Shown: piece after piece, positions 1-5,145 of the stretch
How the letters are laid out: each line of letters opens with the position of its first letter
How positions within the stretch are numbered: the first letter of the stretch is position 1
Source of the DNA: an uncultured Candidatus Melainabacteria bacterium
GTDB taxonomy: Bacteria; Cyanobacteriota; Vampirovibrionia; Gastranaerophilales; Gastranaerophilaceae
Direction of reading: 5' to 3'
DNA: 6,964 nucleotides
Assembly: GCA_934747325.1 (NCBI GenBank)
Contig: CAKVGW010000072.1
Coordinates: 1-6,964 of the forward strand
Program-made: the position numbers and the translations under genes
The notes under the pieces: generated by a model
The model's input: the letters and a program-made list of their open reading frames with translations, nothing else
Database searches by the model: none
Told to the model about the DNA's origin: nothing

Positions 1-89
1 ATTTTTTCTAAGCCTGAAGACATAATAGTAATACCATATAGGAAGAACGCCAGCCCCCCACATAGTGTGAATAATGAGAATATATCCAT
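1..89 (-). CDS. Na/Pi-cotransporter family protein, N-terminal fragment (cut by window edge)
   Basis: Twenty-nine codons are visible, starting at the ATG whose first base is 89. The peptide begins MDIFSLFTLCGGLAFFLYGI and continues TIMSSGLEK. A hydrophobic first membrane segment (about residues 3-24) with a GGLAFFLYG core followed by M-x-x-G-L-E is the usual opening of Na/Pi-cotransporter (NptA/PhoU-domain) family proteins, which import phosphate with sodium across the inner membrane. An AAAGGA Shine-Dalgarno sequence lies 8 bases before the ATG and supports this start. The gene follows pyk on the same strand after a 127-base gap with no clear terminator, so read-through from pyk is possible. 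The rest of the protein lies outside the window, so the family call rests on a short stretch. Phosphate specificity cannot be judged. Confidence 0.72.
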   Translation of the reverse strand, partial: MDIFSLFTLCGGLAFFLYGITIMSSGLEK

Positions 90-147
90 AAATTAAATCC
101 TTTTCTTATCTTACAAAATATTGTCGGTATTCATATACTTTGAGTGT

Positions 148-176
148 ATCATAAGAAGAAATTTATTACGAGAAAA
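148..176 (-). promoter_or_regulatory. Possible promoter for the Na/Pi-cotransporter gene
   Basis: On the minus strand a TATGAT box (148-153, 5 of 6 matches to TATAAT) lies 17 bases after a poor -35 (TTTTCT, 171-176). The start point would be about 50 bases before the ATG at 89. The -35 is weak and the region is very AT-rich, so this is only a candidate. Confidence 0.3.
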
Positions 177-216
177 TTTAATAGTAACAAATAAAAACTG
201 TAACTTTTCGTAAAAT

Positions 217-1668
217 TTATCTTTCTAATGGCGCACCAATTCTATGAACTCGGATAAAATTAGTTCTACCTGTGATAAGTTTCGGAATGGAACCGATAAT
301 GATTATTCTTTCGCCTTTTTTAAAATCTGTTTTGGTTAAAATATAATCATCAATTTTTTCCAGTAAATCTGCGTCAAGCACTGTATCCCATTCCTTAAGG
401 TCTGCAAAAATATCCCAATAAAGGTTTAATCTTCTGCAAGTAGATTCCATGTCAGAAATTGCTAAAATTGGTACAGAAGGTTTAAGTTTAGAAAGCAATT
501 TTGGAGTATAGCCACTGTGAGTAAAAGCCATAATTGCTTTTGCATTTAAATCTTCTGCCATTTTAACAGCTGCATTAGAAATTGCTTGCGGTGATAATTC
601 ATAATGTTCGCTCATTTCTAAATCTAAATTCGAGAACATAAAATTATTGCTTTCCACATTTGTTGCAATTTTGCGCATCATTTTTACTGCTTCTATCGGA
701 TATTTACCCATTGCAGTTTCACCTGAAAGCATAATGGCATCCGTTCCATCAAGAATTGCATTCGCAACGTCACTCGCTTCTGCTCTGGTTGGAATAGGTT
801 CTTCTATCATTGATTCAAGCATTTGAGTTGCAACAATACAAACTTTACGTTCTTTGATTGTTTCTTCAACGATGTATTTTTGAGTCATTGGAACGTCTTC
901 CGGTGACATTTCAATTCCCAAATCTCCTCTAGCTACCATTATACCGTCAGTAACTTTAAGAATTTCCTTTAAATTTTCGACAGCTTGAGGTTTTTCAATT
1001 TTTGCGATTACAGGAATGTCGCCGCCAAAATTCTTTATGTGTCTTTTTGCAAGCTCAATATCTTTTGCTTCTCTTACAAAGGATAATGCGATATAGTCTG
1101 CATCGTATTCAACCGCAAATCTGATAAATTCTACATCCCTGTCGGTTACTGCGCTTAAACTCGCAGTTGCACCTGGAATATTAATACCTTTTCTCGGGCG
1201 AATTGTTTCGCCGTATAAAACTTTTGCGTGAACTTTTTTGCCGTCAATTTTTAGAACTTCAAGTCCTATTTTGCCATCGTCAAGAAGTATTTTTTCGCCT
1301 ACTTTAACATCGCCTGCAATACCTTCATAATCAACGGGAATTATTTCTTGATTGGTAACATCATTTGAGGCTTCTAAAATAATTTCTTCGCCGATTTTGA
1401 TTTCTCTAGGAGCAGGAATATTGCCGACTCTGATTTTAGGTCCTTGAAGGTCAACTAAAACAGGAATAAACTTGCCTGTTTTTTTAGAAACTTCTCTTAT
1501 ATATTTAATATTTTGTGCATGTCCTTCTTCGCTACCGTGAGAAGTGTTTAATCTAAACATCGTAGCACCGGCTTTTACAAGCTCTAAAATCATTTCATAG
1601 CTGGATGTTGCAGGTCCTAGAGTTGCAACAATTTTTGTGCGAGCTTGTTTAATTTTTTGTTTATCCAT
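217..1668 (-). CDS. pyk: Pyruvate kinase
   Basis: This cytosolic enzyme performs the last step of glycolysis, phosphoenolpyruvate + ADP to pyruvate + ATP. The 483-residue product is full length for a bacterial enzyme without the extra C-terminal PEP-utiliser domain. Visible landmarks are the RLNTSHG substrate and nucleotide motif (39-45), the B domain (about 72-170), the catalytic Lys223 with metal ligand Glu225 in AKIEKP, the second metal ligand Asp249 in ARGDLG, and the signature ATQMLESM (280-287) followed by PTRAEASDVANAILDGTDA. The C domain runs from about 355 to 483. The stretch LQGPKIRV (74-81) carries Lys78 where potassium-dependent enzymes have Glu, so the enzyme is predicted not to need potassium. 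The ATG at 1668 has an AGAGAGG Shine-Dalgarno sequence 6 bases upstream. The gene lies downstream of the fliN terminator and probably has its own promoter. Confidence 0.98.
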   Translation of the reverse strand: MDKQKIKQARTKIVATLGPATSSYEMILELVKAGATMFRLNTSHGSEEGHAQNIKYIREVSKKTGKFIPVLVDLQGPKIRVGNIPAPREIKIGEEIILEASNDVTNQEIIPVDYEGIAGDVKVGEKILLDDGKIGLEVLKIDGKKVHAKVLYGETIRPRKGINIPGATASLSAVTDRDVEFIRFAVEYDADYIALSFVREAKDIELAKRHIKNFGGDIPVIAKIEKPQAVENLKEILKVTDGIMVARGDLGIEMSPEDVPMTQKYIVEETIKERKVCIVATQMLESMIEEPIPTRAEASDVANAILDGTDAIMLSGETAMGKYPIEAVKMMRKIATNVESNNFMFSNLDLEMSEHYELSPQAISNAAVKMAEDLNAKAIMAFTHSGYTPKLLSKLKPSVPILAISDMESTCRRLNLYWDIFADLKEWDTVLDADLLEKIDDYILTKTDFKKGERIIIIGSIPKLITGRTNFIRVHRIGAPLER

Positions 1669-1703
1669 AATTGACCTCTCTTGTTATTTATACATATAGC
1701 TCA

Positions 1704-1732
1704 ATTATACATAAAATAAATTTTAGAAAAAA
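1704..1732 (-). promoter_or_regulatory. Probable pyk promoter
   Basis: A perfect TATAAT (minus strand, 1704-1709) lies 35 bases before the pyk ATG and is preceded by TG without the usual intervening base. At the 17-base spacing the -35 position is TTTTTT (1727-1732), a weak match. These same Ts are the U-tract of the fliN terminator, so promoter and terminator overlap. The -10 box is convincing; the -35 is not. Confidence 0.5.
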
Positions 1733-1755
1733 TAGTTGGGTATTTACCCAACTAT
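1727..1755 (-). terminator. Intrinsic terminator of the fliLMN operon
   Basis: The inverted repeat ATAGTTGGGTA (1732-1742) and TACCCAACTAT (1745-1755) forms a stem of 8 or more base pairs with a small loop. On the minus strand it is followed by six Ts (1727-1732). It begins 3 bases after the fliN stop codon, exactly where an operon terminator is expected. Confidence 0.85.
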
Positions 1756-1758
1756 AAA

Positions 1759-2217
1759 TTAACCTTCTTCTTTATTGAGATTGCTTAACGAGTTCAATCT
1801 TCTTGCAGGGTCTGTGATGTGTGTAATTCTTAATCCGAAATTATCTTCAATAACTACAACTTCACCATAAGCAATTAATTTGCCGTTTGCGTATAATTCA
1901 ACCGGTTCACCGGCTGCTTTATTAAGAGTTACAATAGAACCTTTTGTTAATTCTAAAACTTTTTTGATTGGTAATTCAGTTTTGCCAAGTTCAACAGTTA
2001 ATTGTAGCTTAACATCTAAAAGGATGTTAAGGTTTTGGTTAACAGGTCCTTGAACTTGATCTAAATCTTCAAATGACGCAAATTGTACAGGCTGAACCGT
2101 TACGGTTTTATCTTCCGTATTTTCAGTTGCTTTATTATCTTCAGTGTTTTCTTCTTGTATTGATGATGTCAAATCTTGCATTTCTTTGTTATTAACATCT
2201 TTATCGTCATCTAGCAT
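1759..2217 (-). CDS. fliN: Flagellar motor switch protein FliN
   Basis: FliN forms the lower part of the flagellar C-ring with FliM. It works in rotor switching and in docking export substrates at the cytoplasmic face of the motor. The 152-residue product has an acidic, low-complexity N-terminal tail (about 1-58, rich in D, E, N and T) and a single C-terminal SpoA domain (about 62-136). That domain shows the pattern LLDVKLQLTVELGKTELPIK, then ELYANGKLIAYGEVVVIEDNFGLRIT. The single SpoA domain and short length fit FliN rather than the larger FliY, which carries CheC-like domains. The ATG at 2217 is 13 bases after the fliM stop, with AGAGAGG 8 bases before it. The gene is last in the operon and directly followed by a terminator. 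The tail shows no obvious CheY-binding LSQxEIDALL peptide. Confidence 0.95.
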   Translation of the reverse strand: MLDDDKDVNNKEMQDLTSSIQEENTEDNKATENTEDKTVTVQPVQFASFEDLDQVQGPVNQNLNILLDVKLQLTVELGKTELPIKKVLELTKGSIVTLNKAAGEPVELYANGKLIAYGEVVVIEDNFGLRITHITDPARRLNSLSNLNKEEG

Positions 2218-2230
2218 TTACAAAACCTCT

Positions 2231-3211
2231 CTAAAAATAATTTCTTAATAATTCGTGCATTTCATCATAGACATCTGTTATTTTAACACAAATCTTGTCT
2301 TTCATTGTACCGGGACGTGCAAAAAATTTCTTTTCACCGTTTACTTTGACAATTAAATCATCCTGAACCTTGTTATCAAGCTTTATTATATCGCCTTCTG
2401 AAAGTTGCAAAAAGTCATCTAATGTTATACTGCATTGTCCAAACTGAACCCTTAAATCAACATTTGAAGTATTGATTTTAGAAATCATCTTCAATCTTTC
2501 ATCGTTAGATGCAACTAAACCTTTCGTTTGGAAAATGTGTTGAGTACTTAAGTGACCCAAAACTGTTTCTAATACAGGATATGGGAAACATAAGCTGAAT
2601 AAACCAAAGTGTTTACCTTGAACCTGAACTTCAAATGTTAAAAGTGCAACAATTTCTCCTGCGGTTGCAACTTGAATTGATTGATAATTATCATCAAGGC
2701 TGATAAATTTACCTGAAACAGGAATAATTGCGTTCCAAGAATCTTCAAGTGATTTAATGATGATATTGATAACTTTTTTCGCTAAAGCTTTTTCAATGTC
2801 TGTAAGCTCGCGAGTTTGTGCGTCAATTGAACCGACACCGCCAAGCATACGGTTTACGATACAAGAAATAACCTCAAAGCTGATACCAAGTAAAATTTGA
2901 CCTGATAACGGTTCAAACTCAAATACGCCAACACTTATAGGTGATGGCATAGAGCGAACAAATTCTTCATAAGTTAATTGGTCAACAGAAACGATTTCAA
3001 TTTCAACTCTCATACGCAAATAACCGCTTAAAACAAGAGAAATTGCCTTAGAGAATTCTCTATGAATATCTCTTAAGGCTCTCAAGTTGTCTTTAGAAAA
3101 TTTATCAGGTCTGCGGAAGTTATAAAGCTTATAGCTTTTATGTTCTGCGTCTGAAAAATCATCTTCAAACCCTTGCGTATCTACTAAATCGTTTTTGTTA
3201 CCTTCTGTCAT
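2231..3211 (-). CDS. fliM: Flagellar motor switch protein FliM
   Basis: FliM links the MS-ring protein FliG to FliN in the C-ring and normally receives CheY-phosphate to switch rotation. The 326-residue product shows YNFRRPDKFSKDNLR (30-44), the hallmark start of the FliM middle domain, then the SVDQLTYEEFVRSMPSP stretch. The FliG-contacting loop is GGVG (124-127) followed by LTDIEKALAKKV. A C-terminal SpoA domain lies at about 248-316. The first 29 residues are acidic and do not contain the usual LSQxEIDALL CheY-binding peptide. The ATG at 3211 is 6 bases after the fliL stop; its Shine-Dalgarno AGGA overlaps the fliL stop codon, which suggests coupled translation. Length is normal for the family and the core looks intact. 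Confidence 0.96.
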   Translation of the reverse strand: MTEGNKNDLVDTQGFEDDFSDAEHKSYKLYNFRRPDKFSKDNLRALRDIHREFSKAISLVLSGYLRMRVEIEIVSVDQLTYEEFVRSMPSPISVGVFEFEPLSGQILLGISFEVISCIVNRMLGGVGSIDAQTRELTDIEKALAKKVINIIIKSLEDSWNAIIPVSGKFISLDDNYQSIQVATAGEIVALLTFEVQVQGKHFGLFSLCFPYPVLETVLGHLSTQHIFQTKGLVASNDERLKMISKINTSNVDLRVQFGQCSITLDDFLQLSEGDIIKLDNKVQDDLIVKVNGEKKFFARPGTMKDKICVKITDVYDEMHELLRNYF

Positions 3212-3217
3212 TTTGTC

Positions 3218-3811
3218 CTACTGAATAATAAATTGTCCGAAGCTTACTCTGATAACTTCTCTTTCACCACCTAAAATAGAGTTGATGTCGTTTGTAATTT
3301 GTTCTTTCGCAAGTTCTTTTCCTGCTGCGGTTGCAAGTTCAGAAGATGTTTTACTTGAAAGATTTGTAATTACGGCATCTCTAATAGCAGGTTTATACTG
3401 ATTCATTTCTTTTTGAATAGCTTCCATCGGGTCAACAGCCGCAGCCGCTTCTCCGTGTCCACCATGTCCTTTTTCTTCTGTTTGTTCAGGAAAATCTGTA
3501 TCTTTCTTTGTAACTTCTAAAGCTACATTAACTTTCAAATATTTCTTTTGGCTTTCATCACAAAGGTTTAAGATAAAGTCGCCCAAATCAACAATAATTC
3601 CCTTTTGAACTTCATCTTCATCGCCACTTTCGTCAAGTTCTTCTTGAGAAGTCGGAAGTGCGCTGATTTTTTGGCTAATTAAATTCTCCATAATAACATA
3701 ATTAACACCCGCAAATACAATAAACATAATTACGATTGAAGCAAGAGTCATTATTAAAAATTTAGTTAATTCTTTTTGTTGTCCGCCTTCAGCTCTTTCG
3801 TTATCAGCCAT
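3218..3811 (-). CDS. fliL: Flagellar basal body-associated protein FliL
   Basis: FliL is a single-pass inner-membrane protein that surrounds and supports the stator around the flagellar motor. From the ATG at 3811 the product is 197 residues: a short cytoplasmic tail, one membrane helix (about 18-41), an acidic linker (about 58-69) and the periplasmic FliL domain. The domain shows VDLGDFILNL (74-83), YLKVNVALEV (91-100), PAIRDAVITNLSSKTSSEL (141-159) and the conserved end VIRVSFGQFIIQ. A His/Gly/Ala-rich insert (about 111-127) makes it somewhat long. A GTG in frame at 3823 would add four residues, but the ATG at 3811 has GGAG six bases upstream, and that GGAG overlaps the GTG codon, so the ATG is preferred. 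It is the first gene of the fliL-fliM-fliN operon. Confidence 0.93.
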   Translation of the reverse strand: MADNERAEGGQQKELTKFLIMTLASIVIMFIVFAGVNYVIMENLISQKISALPTSQEELDESGDEDEVQKGIIVDLGDFILNLCDESQKKYLKVNVALEVTKKDTDFPEQTEEKGHGGHGEAAAAVDPMEAIQKEMNQYKPAIRDAVITNLSSKTSSELATAAGKELAKEQITNDINSILGGEREVIRVSFGQFIIQ

Positions 3812-3840
3812 ACTATTCTCCACTTATACTACATAGATTT

Positions 3841-3849
3841 ATTATAACA
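3841..3849 (-). promoter_or_regulatory. Proximal fliL promoter (extended -10)
   Basis: The minus strand reads TGTTATAAT (3841-3849), a perfect TATAAT (3841-3846) with the extended TGn element. Transcription would start near 3834, giving a leader of about 23 bases with the GGAG Shine-Dalgarno sequence. The -35 position (about 3864-3870) has no good match and overlaps the CCACCA/TGGTGG palindrome. Confidence 0.5.
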
Positions 3850-3867
3850 ACATTGAAATAATATTTA

Positions 3868-3884
3868 CCACCATTATTTGGTGG
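3868..3884. repeat. CCACCA/TGGTGG palindrome in the fliL leader and promoter region
   Basis: CCACCA (3868-3873) and TGGTGG (3879-3884) are perfect inverted repeats separated by TTATT. The site lies downstream of the distal fliL promoter start and on the -35 position of the proximal promoter. It has the shape of a dimeric operator, and could also fold as a 6-bp leader hairpin. It lacks a clean T-run, so it is a poor terminator. Confidence 0.45.
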
Positions 3885-3918
3885 ATTATTTTGTTAAATC
3901 TAAGTAGCTTTCCTTATA

Positions 3919-3947
3919 ATTATAGCAGGATTATTAATTTTTGCCAA
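3919..3947 (-). promoter_or_regulatory. Distal fliLMN promoter, sigma70 type
   Basis: On the minus strand TTGGCA (3942-3947, 5 of 6 to consensus) is followed after exactly 17 bases by TATAAT (3919-3924, 6 of 6), with TGC just before it as an extended -10. This is the best promoter in the window. It would start near 3912 and give a leader of about 100 bases before the fliL ATG at 3811. It is a vegetative-type promoter rather than a sigma28 or sigma54 flagellar promoter. Confidence 0.7.
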
Positions 3948-3980
3948 AATTCTACTTGATGTATGTTCATGAATTTTGTA

Positions 3981-4093
3981 CAAAAAAAACTAAGCTTAAC
4001 GCTTAGTATCTTTTTCATTTCCAACTTCTGTTATGAATTAATAAAATTATACATATATTACGTTGAAAAACAAGTAAAATATGTAATACTATT
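3981..4093 (-). ncRNA. Candidate small RNA, about 110 nt
   Basis: This is an inference from three aligned signals on the minus strand. A TTGACA/TAATCT promoter at 4100-4128 would start near 4093. A hairpin follows immediately (4051-4084; arms ACATATATTAC and GTAAAATATGT pair with one mismatch, extended by TTG/CAA around AAAAA). A terminator ends the unit near 3982. No minus-strand gene lies upstream that would need this terminator: the right-hand neighbours xre and nrdG are on the plus strand, and serS has its own terminator. I do not recognise any known RNA family. It could instead be unrelated operator and insulator elements. Confidence 0.35.
3982..4007 (-). terminator. Intrinsic terminator upstream of the fliL promoters
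   Basis: ACTAAGC (3989-3995) and GCTTAGT (4001-4007) form a perfect 7-bp stem with loop TTAAC. On the minus strand it is followed by eight Ts (3982-3989, one in the stem). In the plus direction it is followed by a weaker T-rich stretch. It would end the candidate small RNA and shield the flagellar promoters. Confidence 0.65.
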
Positions 4094-4099
4094 ATGATT

Positions 4100-4128
4100 A
4101 GATTACTATGTAATATTCTTATTGTCAA
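4100..4128 (-). promoter_or_regulatory. Promoter divergent from the Xre gene
   Basis: On the minus strand a perfect TTGACA (4123-4128) lies 17 bases before TAATCT (4100-4105), which keeps the three most conserved -10 bases (first T, A, last T). GTAATAT (4110-4116) and ATATTAC (4131-4137) form an inverted repeat around the -35, a possible binding site for the neighbouring Xre regulator. Confidence 0.45.
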
Positions 4129-4150
4129 CGATATTACTCTAGCCGTGTCG

Positions 4151-4179
4151 TTACAATTTTTATAGATAGGTTTTATTCT
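4151..4179 (+). promoter_or_regulatory. Possible promoter of the Xre gene (leaderless start)
   Basis: TATTCT (4174-4179, TAnnnT pattern) sits so that transcription would begin at or next to the ATG at 4186. The 17-base-spaced -35 is TTACAA (4151-4156), only 3 of 6. An alternative -10 is TATAGA (4161-4166). The lack of a Shine-Dalgarno sequence before the ATG fits a leaderless mRNA. Confidence 0.3.
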
Positions 4180-4185
4180 GATGGT

Positions 4186-4506
4186 ATGAATAGAATTAAA
4201 GAATTATTAGGAAAGAGAATTAAGGAACTACGTGAAAAGCGTGGTTATACACAACAACAATTAGCTGAAAAAGTTGGAATTGACCAACGTAACTTAAGCA
4301 AAATAGAATGTGGAATTACTTTTCCATCTAAAAGCTTAGGTGAATTAGCAAGGTGTTTGCAAATTAGTTTACCTGAACTGTTTGACCTTGAACATCTAAA
4401 AATAAATGATGTTGAAAAGAAGGTTATAATGAAGGGTATGATTGACGAACTTAAGCCTGAAGAGGTTGAACTTGCTTATAAAATCATTACGGCAATTTTT
4501 AATTAG
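4186..4506 (+). CDS. Xre-family helix-turn-helix transcriptional regulator
   Basis: This 106-residue DNA-binding protein has a Cro/C1-type helix-turn-helix in its N-terminal half: LGKRIKELREKRGYTQQQLA opens it, and the recognition helix region is VGIDQRNLSKIECG (about 30-43). A short hydrophobic and charged C-terminal helix region (about 72-106) may form the dimer. There is no sensor or peptidase domain, so the signal cannot be read. No useful Shine-Dalgarno sequence precedes the ATG (AGG at 4168-4170 is 15 bases away), and no other start codon is available in frame. The gene faces away from the flagellar operon and lies 76 bases upstream of nrdG on the same strand with no terminator between. 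It could regulate nrdG, itself, or the divergent unit; nothing proves which. Confidence 0.93.
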   Translation: MNRIKELLGKRIKELREKRGYTQQQLAEKVGIDQRNLSKIECGITFPSKSLGELARCLQISLPELFDLEHLKINDVEKKVIMKGMIDELKPEEVELAYKIITAIFN

Positions 4507-4582
4507 TACTTCATATCTTGTAATAATTAGCGCATGTCAAAATCTTGTGATAACATAGATTAAGTAGGAGATTTTATTAAAA

Positions 4583-5074
4583 ATGAATTATCACAATATC
4601 ACAAAAGATGACATGCTAAATGGCGATGGCTTAAGAGTTGTATTATGGGTTGCTGGGTGTACTCATCACTGTCAAGGGTGCCAAAATCCTATTACTTGGG
4701 ATGTAGGTGGAGGTATTCCGTTTGATGAAACTGCGGAGAAAGAACTTTTTGAAGCGCTTAACCGTCCTCACGTTGCAGGTATTACGTTCTCCGGTGGCGA
4801 TCCTTTACATCCGTTTAACAGGGATGAAGTATTCAGATTAATTAAAAAGATAAGAAAAGAATTACCTGAAAAAAGCATTTGGTTGTATACAGGTTTCTTA
4901 TGGGAAGACATTAAAGATATTCCTGAAATCGCAGATATAGATGTGGTTTGTGAAGGTAAATTTGTTAAAGAACTTTTAGACAATCGTAAACACTGGGTTG
5001 GTAGTACAAATCAAAGAGTGGTTGATGTAAAAGCGTCTTTAAAAGACGGAAATGTTGTTTTGCATAATTCTTAA
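4583..5074 (+). CDS. nrdG: Anaerobic ribonucleoside-triphosphate reductase activating protein
   Basis: NrdG is a radical-SAM iron-sulfur enzyme that creates the glycyl radical on the class III ribonucleotide reductase NrdD, allowing dNTP synthesis without oxygen. The 163-residue product is typical in length. It has the 4Fe-4S binding CxxxCxxC motif as Cys26, Cys30 and Cys33 (GCTHHCQGCQNP), the early GDGLRVVLWVAG strand and the SAM-binding GITFSGGDPL stretch (about 66-75). The conserved tail contains GSTNQRVVDV. The start ATG has an AGGAG sequence 12 bases upstream (4566-4570), a long but usable spacing. No nrdD partner is next to it here, although the two are often adjacent. The gene ends before a strong hairpin shared with the convergent serS. 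Confidence 0.95.
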   Translation: MNYHNITKDDMLNGDGLRVVLWVAGCTHHCQGCQNPITWDVGGGIPFDETAEKELFEALNRPHVAGITFSGGDPLHPFNRDEVFRLIKKIRKELPEKSIWLYTGFLWEDIKDIPEIADIDVVCEGKFVKELLDNRKHWVGSTNQRVVDVKASLKDGNVVLHNS

Positions 5075-5087
5075 AAGACAGATTACG

Positions 5088-5134
5088 AAAAATGCAGACG
5101 CGGAGGATGATTTATCGTCCTCCGCGTCTGCATT
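5088..5134. terminator. Shared bidirectional terminator between nrdG and serS
   Basis: Arms 5091-5110 and 5115-5134 form a 20-bp stem (one G-U pair on the plus strand) with loop TTTA. The inner part, GCAGACGCGGAGGA, is far more GC-rich than its surroundings. In the minus direction it runs into TTTTT then CG, a good end for serS, whose stop is 12 bases away. In the plus direction it is followed by AAATATTTT, a weaker tail for nrdG. Confidence 0.85.
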
Positions 5135-5145
5135 AAATATTTTAA

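Larger units (their letters stand above)
3812..4185. other. 374-base intergenic regulatory region between fliL and the Xre gene
   Basis: No convincing protein gene lies here. On the minus strand, from fliL outward, it contains an extended -10 promoter (3841-3849), a CCACCA/TGGTGG palindrome (3868-3884), a strong promoter (3919-3947), an intrinsic terminator (3982-4007), a hairpin (4051-4084) and another promoter (4100-4128). On the plus strand its right end carries the Xre gene's promoter. The two flagellar promoters and the separate promoter-hairpin-terminator set suggest two transcription units on the minus strand. Confidence 0.7.

Noticed and set aside
90..216. Terminator after pyk
   Set aside because: Only a loose inverted repeat (TTACGAGAAAA and TTTTCGTAA about 30 bases apart) was found, without a compact stem or T-run.
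3812..3823. GTG start for fliL at 3823, adding four residues
   Set aside because: The GGAG Shine-Dalgarno sequence overlaps this GTG and is ideally spaced for the ATG at 3811.
3920..4018. 32-codon minus-strand frame starting ATGAAAAAG
   Set aside because: It runs through the terminator hairpin and T-run and ends in the -10 box of the fliL promoter; its Shine-Dalgarno sequence is poor and the peptide looks like translated AT-rich DNA.
4507..4582. Separate nrdG promoter or NrdR boxes
   Set aside because: Only weak matches were seen (ATGTCA/TAGATT, 4 of 6 each) and no pair of NrdR-like palindromes.
4768..4983. 71-codon open frame on the minus strand
   Set aside because: It lies wholly inside nrdG on the opposite strand, has no recognisable domain, and nrdG is strongly supported.
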